A DNA stretch of 64,000 nucleotides from Triticum aestivum (lineage: Eukaryota; Streptophyta; Magnoliopsida; Poales; Poaceae): positions 35,538,943 to 35,602,942 of the forward strand of contig NC_057814.1 in NCBI RefSeq assembly GCF_018294505.1, read 5' to 3'. The stretch's first letter is position 1, and each line of letters begins with the position of its first letter. The position numbers were made by a program, and so were the translations under genes. The notes beneath the pieces were generated by a model, which was not told the DNA's origin, did not search any database, and was given only the letters and a program-made list of their open reading frames with translations. Positions 36,708 through 48,302 of this stretch are shown in pieces.

Positions 36708-39700
36708 GACTCCCACTTGCACTAGACTCAATAATCTAGTTAATGCTAATGCACTTTACACCTATGGCATACTGGTGTCAAAAATGCTTCGCATGTGGTA
36801 TAGCCTGATGTCCATCGGATCTGACAACTTCAGCTCCATGTGTATCTCTGCATATCCTCACATTTTCATGCTTTCACAAAATTCATATTTTGTGTGGACT
36901 TGGCTTTGTATATATGTGAATCATTGGTCGAAACCTGATTCCTCAGACTGAGTTATGGAGCAACTATCTGCAATAGTGTCCATTGACCAAAGCCTTCTTG
37001 GAACCATACTAAGTTCATGAATGAACTATATGATTCAACATCTTTGTCTTTGTCGCTTCTAAAGCGGCAACATACTTCGCCTCTGTTATAGAATTCGCCA
37101 CAGTAACTTGTTTGGAACAATTTCCAACTAATGTACCACCATATTGTGTATTACACAAAACCCTTAACTTAAATCGAAAATCGCATGGAGAAAAGATGAA
37201 GACTGTATCGATGTAACATTTTACAACGAACTCTTCATGATCTTCGCTTGCGAGAAAACATATCATCAGTACTTACTCTAGTACTCAATGGCATCTTTCA
37301 CTGTTGTCCCATGATCAGTAATTTGATCACTTTGGTATCCATACTCGCAACACCTTGGGAGTATCGGACATATCTGGTTGTTTTACATACCATGGAATAC
37401 ATGATTAATCCAAACACAAGAGTGTGTGGAATCTCCATCATGTATTTTACTCATCAGTGTTTTGGGACACCGAGTCTTGCAAAAACTCTTTCCATGTGAC
37501 TTCGGCAAGAATCACTCCTTGGCATTTTAAATGCTAAAAGGTTTTAGCATCTTGTCAATATGTATTCATTGCTTAGCCCCATTAGGTAAATCTATCTCCA
37601 TAGATCATCATGTCTAGTATTGAGGCTATTTAGCCTAAGCACTTCATCAAAAAACTATTTTCAAATGAAGTCCTAATTCGTGTCAAGAAATTTATTTCCA
37701 ATTACCAATGTGACAAGCACATAAGGTTTTTAGAAATATTATTACGCTCCCACTTACTTTCTTGAATTACAAGCATCTTCGTTACCCATTGATGAAGTCA
37801 AACCCCTTTGACCATTTCATCAAAGCACGAAGATTCCAACTCCATTTTGCTCTCTTCTGTCCATCGCTGGAACTCTGAAGTTTGCACCTTTACTAGCATC
37901 CCTTGGATAGACAAAATGCCTTGGACTGTAACACATGCAAGTCCTTGGTTTCATTTCCATCAGATGGAAATCCTATTGTCATCCATGTTTCATATCTCAT
38001 GATTGAAATATGTATTAATTGCTAGTTCAACCCGAACCGACTTTAAGCATCGCTACGATGAAAACAACCTCATCGTAGTCAACTCTTGAACTTGTTATTT
38101 CAACAAGTCGAGCTTTATGGATAAAACATTTTTATCCGTATCAGTTTTAAGTTCCATAAATATTCGTTAGACTCTAAGTCTTCCGAAAGGTGTATCAAGG
38201 TTTTAATCTTGAATCACTTATATGGAAACTAACTCGGGTTGTATTGGCATTTAGCCAATTCTGGAGTCAGGGCCCATCAACGCTTCCTTGTGTATCGTAG
38301 GTATAATGTTGTCTAACAACAATATCTCGTTTGCGCACCTGAGAGGTTTGCACGAGCCTTGCCTACGTGGTTCAGCTGCAAGTTCGACCGAAGTTCATAC
38401 ATTTTATTGTAGAGACTTCTGTATCAGTCGCAGTAGGAAACTCTGGAATTACTTCCAAGGTCTCTTTCCTTTGATCTGATGACGAAGATACTGTTTATCT
38501 CGTCGAGTTGCACTATTCTCCCACTCACCTTTTTGAAAGAACCATTCTCTTTAAAAGCACACCGTTTCGCGGCAAAACTATTTGCCTCGGTATAGTGAGG
38601 GAGGAATACCCAACATTTTGGTATAACCTACAAAGTAGCACTTGTCTGATTTGGAATAGGTTTGTAACCTTTTACACAAGCCCCATATTCCAAATGTTAA
38701 GAAAAGATATAACATGGTTGGGCGTACCATACCATGGCTTCATTTCAACAGACCCGATGTAGCTCTTTTCAGTGTAAAAGCCGCAGTCTCTAAAGCATCA
38801 CTTTAAAAAGGATAATGGCAAATTTATTTATGTCATCTTTGACCTTACCATGTCATAAATGGTTAGATTACATCTCCACGGACTTTTCACTTGCAGTGGT
38901 GTTCCGGGAGGTGCAAGTTATGAAACCCCTTTCACAACTCATCAGACATTCGCTAAACATGTAACTCAAATATTCCTTTGTGCAATCAAATTGCAGAAAC
39001 ATAATTTTCTTGTTACAATAACTTCTACTTCATTTTTGAAAACCTTTCGAATGATTTCAAAAGATCCAGACTTACGTCTCATCAAGCAAATATCCATATA
39101 TCTACTTGAGTCATTTCTGAAGATATATAAATCCACTACTTGCAACAACATTTATTGAACTACACACATCAAAATGTATGATCACCAATAAGTTTGTTGC
39201 TCGTTCCTTATGGCCTGTGAACGGTATTTCAGTCACTTCACTTTTCGGAGAAAAGTTGCAAGTGTCAGATGATTCAAAATCAAAAGACTTCAAAATCCAT
39301 CATAATGGAATTTTTCCATGCGGGTTTCTCCAATGTGACCAAATACAGTGCCACACATGTGTGGTATTCTCATAGTCTTGCGACATTTAGCGTCAGTGTT
39401 ATGGATGTATTATATTACCATCAATATTCATAACATACATCCATCTTGGATGGAAGCATGGCCCTTCATGTTATTCATAATACTTAACAACAATTGTTGT
39501 TTTTATGAACAACTCTTTTGCAACAAACATTGTGCAATGGGCTAGAGTTTATGAAACTCTAAAATGAATTATGAAAGTAAACCCAGAGGTATTGTATTAT
39601 TATCAATATTCATAACATACATCTCATTCATAATGAAAGTATGGCCCTTGTGTTATTCATAACATCGAACATAAAAGTTCTCTTATGAACAACCTTCTTG

Positions 39701-41980
39701 CAAGATACCTTATGCAATGGGATAGAGTTTGTAAAACTCTAAATGAATTATGAAAATAAATACAGATGGCAATACACCGATGGAAGGTATAGTAACATTT
39801 ACTATGTTCCCTGTGTATACCTTAACCTCATTTCTAGCTAGTCTTTCAGGCCATAGTAGTTCTTACATCGAGTTGCAACAGAATGCAATCGAGCGGGCAT
39901 TTTTGTGATGAACTCACAATACCCAAGAATTAGTGATTAACATGTTTAACCATAATTCGCAAGAACTATATCTTTGACCAGCCTTCTATACATCAAAAAC
40001 TTGTATGACATTCATACATGAGCTGGATATTCCAGTCTTCTTTCCTTTTGCCTTTATACTTCTAACAGTTTAACTTTTAGTATTTCTCCTACTCTCAGAA
40101 GAAGCACCCAACTTAAGAGTGGCATTAGCCCCGGACTTCCTAGGCGTGTAAGTCATACTAACACCCTTTGGACACTTCCTTTCTCTTTAAGTTGTTGTTT
40201 TATTCACCTTTCATTATATGACAGGCGTTCTTCTGGATCCCTTTCCCAACAGTCAAATGCATAGTAAACACTTTTACTAATACTTGCAAACAAACATTGC
40301 TTTGTTTGTATCTGAAAATAATTTTCAGTTCCATGAATATCATATAACTATCCCAACTTTCGAAGTTTGGGTTTCATGGAAGCAAACATATTCCACTTGA
40401 CCGTAACAGAATTCTAGCTTTTGGATCGAAGGACGAGAGTCACATGATCCATAGCATTAGCGGGAGGATACGGAAAGCATGCGATAGGACAAAGTCCTTC
40501 TCGGCACTTTTGAGGACAATCCTCATATTACGTTACCAATCGTAAAGTTTTAACCAGATATTTAACAGCTATTCAATTTTAATAGGGAAGGTGGAAATGC
40601 GAGCCATTATTCTACAACTATTATGCAAACCACACTTAGACAGTGTTCAAAATTAATTGCATTGAGAATTAAACATGTTAATTCAACAGTGCGCTCCCAC
40701 TCAAATCAATATCTCTCAAAATTGATTGTGAGTGATACAAGACCCACATTTCAATTGTTCGCCATTGGTGTAACACCACTGATGACGAAAAATCTCAACC
40801 GGTAGGCCAACTTGCCAATCACATCTCTATGTGACTCTTGTTCATCTTTCGATGCGTGTGTTCCGAGCTCATGACGGTCATGCCTGAACGTCAAGACAAC
40901 CAAGTGATCTCGCTGCGAGGTCTCAACTCACCCGCCTCACACTTCTCTAATCGTTCGTACCCGTGTGACACGGCGCACCCCGAAAAGATAGGTGCCGTGA
41001 CGGTGCTACACTTGGGAGAACACTAACTACTTGGTATTTTTGTGAGAGATCACCCTAATAAAAAGCGACTACCGCGCAATCAAGAAGGGTGCATCATAAG
41101 GGATAAACATCTCAGGCAATTCATAATAGCATGATATGGTATAGCCCTTTCTGACGGAGAAGTATTTCATTTCTTCGTCTTCGGCATTCGTGTTGGTGTT
41201 CACCTTCGCGAAGATTGCCACCACCTTGTCGATGCACCAGATAATATTGCTATCTCCATAGCGTATAAAATTAATGCATTACTTAAGGTTGACACGCAGG
41301 TCATTAAAGTGCAATCATATGGCTCCAGCCATCATGCCGAATCATGACACGCAGGTCATGTTAATCAAATTACATCATATAGTCATCTCATACATAATCG
41401 AATTAGTATGAGCACTGCTATACCACATCACATGCACATCCTGCAAAACCAAGTTAGACGCCTCTAATCGGTTTATGCAAAATTTATTTTACGTGGCTTC
41501 TAAGGTTTTGACTTAAACCGCAGCGACCAACGTTCATCATCAAGTATGATAGTTCATGTCGCTAGATTAACTTTGCAGGGTGTATGAAGCACGAGACAAT
41601 AAAATCTCGAACCCCATACTAAACTTCGTCATACGCATGACCCCCGTGCAGATCATATCTGCATTGCCCTGTCGTCTGCGAATTTCATCTTTCTTTTGAC
41701 TACGGCAGAACCCAAAGAACTGATAGCACTTCCATGATCAATCGGGATCACGGATTGCCAGAACTTTGTCAAATTCCACCATGCTGTCTCGAGATTGAGC
41801 AAACGCAAATTCTAGGGAAGCAACAAGAACATCGGGTAACAGATTTCATCTGTCACCCGCATAAATAATTTTCAGCAATAGATCTCATCTACTACCTAAT
41901 TATATTATGCAATACCCATACATCTCTATGTATTCTAGATCGCAACCTGCATCTACGCATAGCATGGCTCATGATGCCAC
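36708..41980 (-). pseudogene. Decayed copia polyprotein region
   Basis: No minus-strand frame longer than about 85 codons has protein character. At 37015-37266 (minus) a remnant of the RNase H domain is readable: QVTVANSITEAKYVAALEATK matches the copia STTEAEY-type motif, and it sits where RNase H should be, beside the 3' LTR. Everything else is riddled with stops. Two similar ~150-bp segments near 39400-39580 and 39590-39760 (both with CATAACATACATC and GCAATGGG) are an internal duplication. Confidence 0.7.
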
Positions 41981-44154
41981 TAATGGGTAACGCAGCAGAA
42001 AACAAAAATTTCTGACCTACGCACCAGCCCAGGACCACTATGGAGACTGCATACAAGGTTTGATCTTTTTCGTTACCGACTCGTAGCGCAGCGGGAAGTA
42101 GAGTCGATGACGATCGGCGGTGCAGATCCCCGCAGCTAGGATTTACAACCTCCCAACCGCGAGGATGTATACCCTCATCTGCTCCTCAGACAGCCCTCCG
42201 GGAGGCGGTCGAACAGTCCCCCGGACGGTGTCGCGGACAGCCCTTCGGGAGGACCTTCGAAACTCGAACGGTCACTCGGACAGCCCTTCGGGAGGACCTT
42301 CGAAACTCGGACGGTCACACGGACAGCCCTTCGGGAGGCACTCACGAACTAAGACCGAAACTACGATCTCTCTACAGAGTTGCACACATACGGTGTCATC
42401 TATCCGGCAGGGCTTCGCCGTCCAGAACTAGTTCCCACCGGAACCCAGACAGCCTTTCGGCTCTACGAAACTATTTCGCTGGGAGGGAGAGAGAAGCCAG
42501 ATCATGCATGGCACTTGTATGTGAGAAGGGATGATCCTTTAGGCAGCCCCCTCCACCCCTATTTATAGGCCAAGCCCAAGGGTGGCTTCTCCAAGAAGCC
42601 AAGGGGGGAAATACCAAAAAGGCCCTCAAGGTGGCTTCTCCAAGAAGCCAAGCAAAAAGCACTTTCACTATTCATGACGACATTTTTCAGCGTCCGTTCG
42701 AACTGAAAATATTTATGTGGGCTCAGAACATTTCCAGTACCCACTAAAATAATTTTCAACGCGTTCCGAAACAATTTCGGTTTAGTGATTTTCATCTGCG
42801 AAAAGCAAACAAGAATGCGTTTTCACTATTCATGAAGACAATTTTTCGCGTCCACTAAATCCGAAAATATTTCTGTGGGTCTTAGAATAATTCCAGTACC
42901 CACTAAAATGATTTTGGATTCGTTCTGAAACAATTTCAGATTAGTGAATTTCATCTGCGAAAAACAGCCAAAGCGGTACCGGCAGCTCCGAAACATTTTC
43001 GGTTTTTATTTCTGAAAATTCCAAAAAGTTTCCAGAATGATTCTGGCACCCTCCAAGAATTATCAGGCATGTGCCGAAACCATTTTGACTTAATGGCATA
43101 CCCCGAAACAACTTTTTCGGTTTCACCGAAACTCATCCGGTGACCTCTCTCTGCGGAACTTTTCCGCTGTCCGAAACTTTTCGGTGTCCGAAACTTTTTC
43201 GGTGATTTTCTCTCAGACTCCTTGTCTAGTATTCAGCAGATAGATGACCCTTAAGCGTGTGACCCTATAGGTTCGGTGAAGTATAGACATGACCCGGAAC
43301 CCCTTCCGATCAATGATCAACATCGGAGCCGTGGACACCCATATTGACCCCTATACCCACACGAATGAATATTCGAGTGAACCTCCAGTTGCAGTGAGCT
43401 ATTCCTGTTGCTTCGCGATATGTTACAAATACCCGAGGTGAGACATGTTGGCATTCCCGTGGATCAACAACTTGTCCACTATGCTAGTTACCTCGTTACC
43501 GGTATTGTTCTCTTTTCTCGTTATCGTGTTCCGGCATCCCCGTGATCAAATCACAAAGTGTCTGGCCAGACGATGATGGATACCGTAACACCGAGAGGGC
43601 CCGAGTATATCTCTCCATCGTCGGAGGAGCAAATCCCAATCTCGAGCTATCAAGTTACTTAACACTTTCCCATGAACCCGTAAGCCGCCGTAATAGCCAT
43701 CCAGTTACGGATGACGTTTAACAAACCCCAAAGTTCATGAAGCAAGCATGAAGAAACTCGATACTCTCATGGTTTAAGTAATTATGCAAACATTAACTAT
43801 CTCTGTGTTATAAACCATTAACTTGTGACGAATGTATCTCATAGCATAACATCAATTCGGGTCGATTCAACACAAATGTCCTTCCTGACATTGTGCCCTC
43901 AAAGTTGCTTGGCATAGGCATGCCCATGATTGGGAAAACATAATCATCATGCAACACTTGAGCTAGTCTTAGAGGCACGACTAGGAATACAATTTATCGT
44001 TTATTATTCCACATGTGCATATGGGTTCTCCCCAGAGCCTTTATGGATATACGGGCTCGGGAACCACAGCAGTTATAGCATGGAACATAAACATAATATG
44101 AACTCGGAGATAAATAATATCATTTATTATTGCCTCTAGGGCATATCTCCTACA
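41981..44154 (-). repeat. 5' LTR of the 9.6 kb copia element
   Basis: Pairs with 34551-36707. I can pick out about twenty single-base differences and two small indels over ~2.16 kb, including a 17-bp CCGAAACTTTTCGGTGT duplication near 43175 present only here. The outermost bases at 41981 (TAATGGG) differ from the other LTR (TGTAGGG). Confidence 0.9.
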
Positions 44155-44936
44155 GGGGAAGAACCTGTGTTTGAAGTAGCACGGCACACAAGTTGACCTA
44201 TATTCGTACAACTTCTCAAAGTGCGTGTGTGTCATAGCCTCGTACTTCATCATTAACCCAGCCCAATTCTACTCAAACTCGTCTATAGTGAAGCTGAAGT
44301 CGACACACTTGTTGAAATCATCAGAGAGTCCTGGATTTCGAGACAGCAGCCAACCAACTTTTTCATGATGTTCCATCGACAACAGCGGTGCACGGTGGTT
44401 GCAAAGTGGCTCTGTATTGACTGCCTCATTGCACCATCCTGATCGGTGATGAAGTTGTCAGGAGGTTTGCCATCCATAGCCTCTAGGAATGCTCCAAAGA
44501 CCCAATCAAAGCTCGATGCCAACTCCTGCCTCACAAATGCGCAACCCAGCATGAAAGATTGGCCATGCCGGTTTATTCCTATGAAGGGCGCGAACGGCAT
44601 ATTGTACATGTTGGTCATGTAGGTGGTGTCAAACGATATGCAATCGTGGTACGCCTCCACATAAGCTTTTTGAGCTAAGCCATCCACCCAAAATATGTTG
44701 ACAACTATGTCCTCTTCATCATATTTCACCTTATAGAAGAAGTCTGGACCGGTTTTTTGTATATCCTTGAAGTGCGCAATTGTACGCCTCCTTTGTGTCA
44801 TCTCTACGGAAACTTGTACACAGATTTGTTATTGCCTTTGGTCTGAATGGCACCATCATCTCAGATCCATAGAACTCTGCCATTACATGCATCATACGTC
44901 CTGCATAATACAAAAAGAAACAATATACATTTTATT

Positions 44937-45234
44937 AGTCGTACGAATGCACATATCCAGCTGCACAATAATACGATATGAGTTGGCACAGAAGATAGTT
45001 GTAGGAAATTGACAATCAGCTGCCCCTTTTAAAAAACACTTTTATTTTGCGCACAGGACATTATGTAGGCGCACAGTGAAGGTGATCTAGCTGCACAGGA
45101 ACATTATGTAGTTGCACGGTGAAGGTAATCTAGTTGCACAGCTAAGGCATTTTAGTTGCACACCAGTAACATAACAGTTGCACACTGGACTGCCTAGAGG
45201 GAAACTTAATTCTGTAAGGGATATAGAAACACAC
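44937..45234. other. Intron of the transposase gene with TTGCAC motifs
   Basis: Contains a series of AGTTGCACA/AGCTGCACA words at about 44960-45185 on the plus strand, embedded in the intron between the DNA-binding exon and the transposase-core exon. No protein coding is seen. Confidence 0.6.
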
Positions 45235-46136
45235 CTGTAGTCAAGTTGCAGTTATACAAGATGCGCAAAAACTCCTTTTCATCAGGAGAGATGCCTTGGT
45301 GGGATCTCAAGTATTTGGAAAATGAAGGTTTGTTCACCAGCGGATGATTGTGGTCACGAACAAAATGCGTCACCTCCCATCGCCCATCCATTAGCTTCAC
45401 CAACATTTTCGCTTTGCATTGAGTCTGCTTTATTGTCTCGCGTTTTCGTTTCTTCTTTTTCTTACTAGCACCAGCCTCCTCTTCAGCAAAGATTGGAGGT
45501 TCATCTTCCATTTCCTCATCAGTGTCAACAGGTCTTGGATCTGGTATAGGGTCCAGGATAGGAGGAGCCTCAGCTCCACCATCATCAGCTTTTGGCTTCT
45601 TATACTTGTTGCAGCAAAACTGTTGTTTTACCAATACATTGCCTGTCCGCCTAGAGGTGTTCATTTTGACAGAGAAACCCATCCGTAAGGCGTAGCTGTT
45701 GTAGTGATCCTTAGCAATTTGAAGGGTGTCAAACCTCATGCCAACATAGGGTTCCATTGGCTGAGAACCAGCCTCATCTTCTCCTTCTTCTCCTTGCACA
45801 GCACCGTCAACAGCGCCAGCACCGAGCTCAGTCCTGGTTGGACCAGGAACATTTGCCGTGGTGCCCGTGTCATCAAGAGTATGACTCTCTGACTGCAAAG
45901 ACACCACTACAGGGACACCACGGGTTGATGACTGCTCTGCCACATTGTCATGGCCCATAGGGTTAGGCCCACGACTTATCTGCGTGTAGTAAACAGAGCG
46001 CCAATTTTCTATCAAATTCCCTTGCGGTATGCTGGGTTGTTGCTGATCCATATCACGAGGAAGCTCATTGAGATCAGGAGGCAACTCATTGAGATCAAGC
46101 ATTTTTTTCCTTTTTCAGGCTGCTGCCACACGTGCA

Positions 46137-47370
46137 CTGCATATACAAAACAAGGAAGTGATGTCAAGTTTTAATCATCAAAGAGTGTTTGAAACAACCT
46201 AAAAACTTAGTAAATAGGTAGTTGCACACCATTTTATGACAATCTTAGTTCAAAAAGCAACATCTCTATAGCGGAATCTTTTATTTATAACAGGTATGCA
46301 TCTTTTTGTTTGCATAGCCTTGTTATGTTAGTTGCACAGTTTCCAGTAAATAGTTGGCAAGAACATGACTTTTTTTGGTACAGAGTTTCTCTGACTTTTC
46401 CCTCTGTTTGTTCCAATGATCTGCAGGTTTTCTGTTGGCAAGCAGCTGATCTAGATTTTTCTGCACATAATTTGGACATAATTTGATGCCACAATTGAGA
46501 CGGTGAAATCCAGGTGAAAGAAGAAAGAAGAATTGGATGACAGATTATAGATATATGTTTTTCATCGCTGTTTCTGTTTCTACTTCTAGTATATTGAACA
46601 TATTTCTTACACTATAGCTTTGCGGTAGGTTTGCCACCAGAATATATGTGTGGGACAAGATTATATGCGTGACTACTTTAATATTTGGTTTGTGGTTTCG
46701 TTTGCTATGTACAAAATTTTCTTGTGTTTTTGCTGTCGTACTACAAATTTTTGGTTTTGGCTAGAGTCTCAGTTGGCCAGGATGCATTTTTCAGTTGGCC
46801 AGCATGCATGTTCAGTTGGCTATAATAGGTGTTCTATTTGGCGAGGATGCATATTCAGTTGGCCAGCATGCATGTTCAGTTGGCCAGGATACATGTTTTT
46901 ATTGAACATATACTCCAGGTTTTCTATAGTGTTCACTCAAAATACATGTTCAGTTTTGCCTAGCATGCATGCTGAGTTGACAGAATATAGGTTCAGTTGG
47001 TTGGGATGCATGTTCAGTTGCACACTTATGCATTTTCCGTTGGCTACAATGCATGTTTAGGTTTTTGGCTAGAACCATGTTTCAGTTGGCCACTGAACTT
47101 GCTTTAGTTGGCTTCTTTAACACATCTAGGTGGGGGAAACTTGGCTGGCATGCATGTTAGAAAAATGTTCAGTAAAGTTGGTCTCAAACCATGTTTGGTG
47201 TGCAACTAAACCTAATGACTTGTGTTTAGTTGCACAAACCAGGAAACCGTAGGCCTCTATCCATGATTAGTTGCACAACAATTCGTGGTACTTCTTTTCA
47301 GTTGCAGATATGACACTCATGGGGGGGAGGGTGGTGTTATTGGAGGGGTTATTTGCCAGGTCCACCTCTT
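46137..47370 (-). other. 5' leader/intron of the transposase gene with AGTTGGC repeats
   Basis: Upstream of the exon acceptor at 46136. AT-rich, with a run of imperfect ~24-bp units like TTCAGTTGGCCAGCATGCATG (best at about 46769-46900) and further copies to 47290. No domain is recognisable. The region continues after the CACTA insertion at 60031, where a TATA-like box and short exons occur. Confidence 0.55.
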
Positions 47371-47404
47371 TTTCACTACTAGGAAAAGGGCTATAGATAA
47401 TATG

Positions 47405-47820
47405 GACACTAATGGCGCACCAGACATGCGGTGCGCCACTACTATATAGCAGTGGCGCACCGGCGCGCCGTGTGCTGGTGCGCCATTAGTGTGATAGACA
47501 CTAATGGCGCACCACAACCTTGGTGCGCCACTACTAATAATTTTTTTTCTTTTTTCCAAAAATACTAATGGCGCACCGTGTGCTGGTGCGCCATTAGTGT
47601 GATAGACACTAATGGCGCACTGTGTGCTGGTGCGCCATTAGTGTGATAGACACTAATGGCGCACCACAAACATGGTGCGCCACTACTAACAAAATTTGTT
47701 TTTCTTTTTTTTCCAAAAATTTGCAAAACTACTAATGGCGCACCGCCAGCTGGTGCGCCATTAGTAACAAGGGTTACTAATGGCGCATTTGTTGGTGGTG
47801 CGCCATTAGTAACCTGGGAC
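47405..47820. repeat. Left subterminal repeats of the CACTA element
   Basis: About a dozen GGCGCAC or GTGCGCC words arranged as short palindromes such as ACTAATGGCGCACC...GGTGCGCCATTAGT. In CACTA elements such arrays are the binding sites of the second element-encoded protein (TNPA function). Here that role is inferred from position and structure. Confidence 0.88.
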
Positions 47821-48296
47821 CAGCTAGATATTTTGGACAGCCACCTACACACTCACTTTCCCCACTTCATTCTCTCCACCTCCTCCTCCAAGCTTGCCTC
47901 GGCTGCCTCCTCCTCCTCACCTCATTTGCACCATAGATTCATCCAAATTAAGTGATTAAATTACCTTTTTTTGATAGGTAAGTAAGGGGAAAGCTTTCTT
48001 TATGTTGTAGATCTACTTTTTTCTCCCTCCAACAATGTGCACATGCACTTTTTATGGCCTAGCTAGATCTATGTATGTTTGTGGTGTTGCATATGTTTGT
48101 GGTGTTGCATATATGTTTGTGTTTGCAGGTATACCGGTATTTGAAATGCGATAGTTGCCAATATTTTGCCGGAATGTTGATTCATTTCCGTTTCGGCGAG
48201 AATTTTGGCACTATGCATTCTTTTTGGTCCTATTTTTAGGCAAAGTCATGCCAAATTTTTCTTGGTTCTAAAATATCGTTTTGCTCTACCCCGCAG
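47821..48296 (+). promoter_or_regulatory. Leader exon and intron before the TNPD gene
   Basis: A CT-rich probable leader exon ends at a good donor (GATAG/GTAAGTAAG, 47977/47978), and the acceptor CCCCGCAG ends at 48296, six bases before the TNPD ATG. The intron includes a segment (about 48125-48268) that recurs before the second gene at about 54785-54920. The transcription start is not determined. Confidence 0.5.
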
Positions 48297-48302
48297 GCGA
48301 CC

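Larger units (their letters stand above)
34551..44154 (-). mobile_element. Young copia-type LTR retrotransposon with decayed coding region, 9.6 kb
   Basis: Direct LTRs of 2157 bp (34551-36707) and 2174 bp (41981-44154) flank a 5.27 kb interior. On the minus strand the 3' LTR begins TGTAGGAGATATGCCCTAGA. Inside the 5' LTR the sequence AGTGGCATCATGAGCC resembles the tRNA-Met primer site of Angela/BARE-like elements, and a purine tract (CAAGTGGGAGTC) precedes the 3' LTR. A near-matching 4-bp flank is seen (GGGC at 34547, GGGG at 44155). The host transposase frame resumes cleanly across the element. Only traces of pol remain, so it was probably mobilised in trans. Family name is inference. Confidence 0.88.
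32613..46136 (-). pseudogene. FAR1/MuDR-like (MULE) transposase gene, split by a copia insertion
   Basis: Exons on the minus strand: 46136-45235 (ATG 46102), 44900 to 33741 interrupted by 44154-34551, 33557-33435, 33273-33166, 33005-32964, 32833-32613. Exon 1 encodes a FAR1-type zinc DNA-binding domain (MRFDTLQIAKDHYNSYALRMGF, then VTHFVRDHNHPLV). Exon 2 encodes the MULE core, with SFDTTYMTN and ITDQDGAM holding two catalytic Asp, CRWNIMKKLVG, and a SWIM finger CECCKMDKDGILCCHILK. The last exon ends in a zinc knuckle (CSQCQSTEHTAGVC). It would cut the element's ends. Defects: a frameshift near 44795, TAG at 44271, frameshifts near 33955 and 33890, and the copia insertion. Confidence 0.85.
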
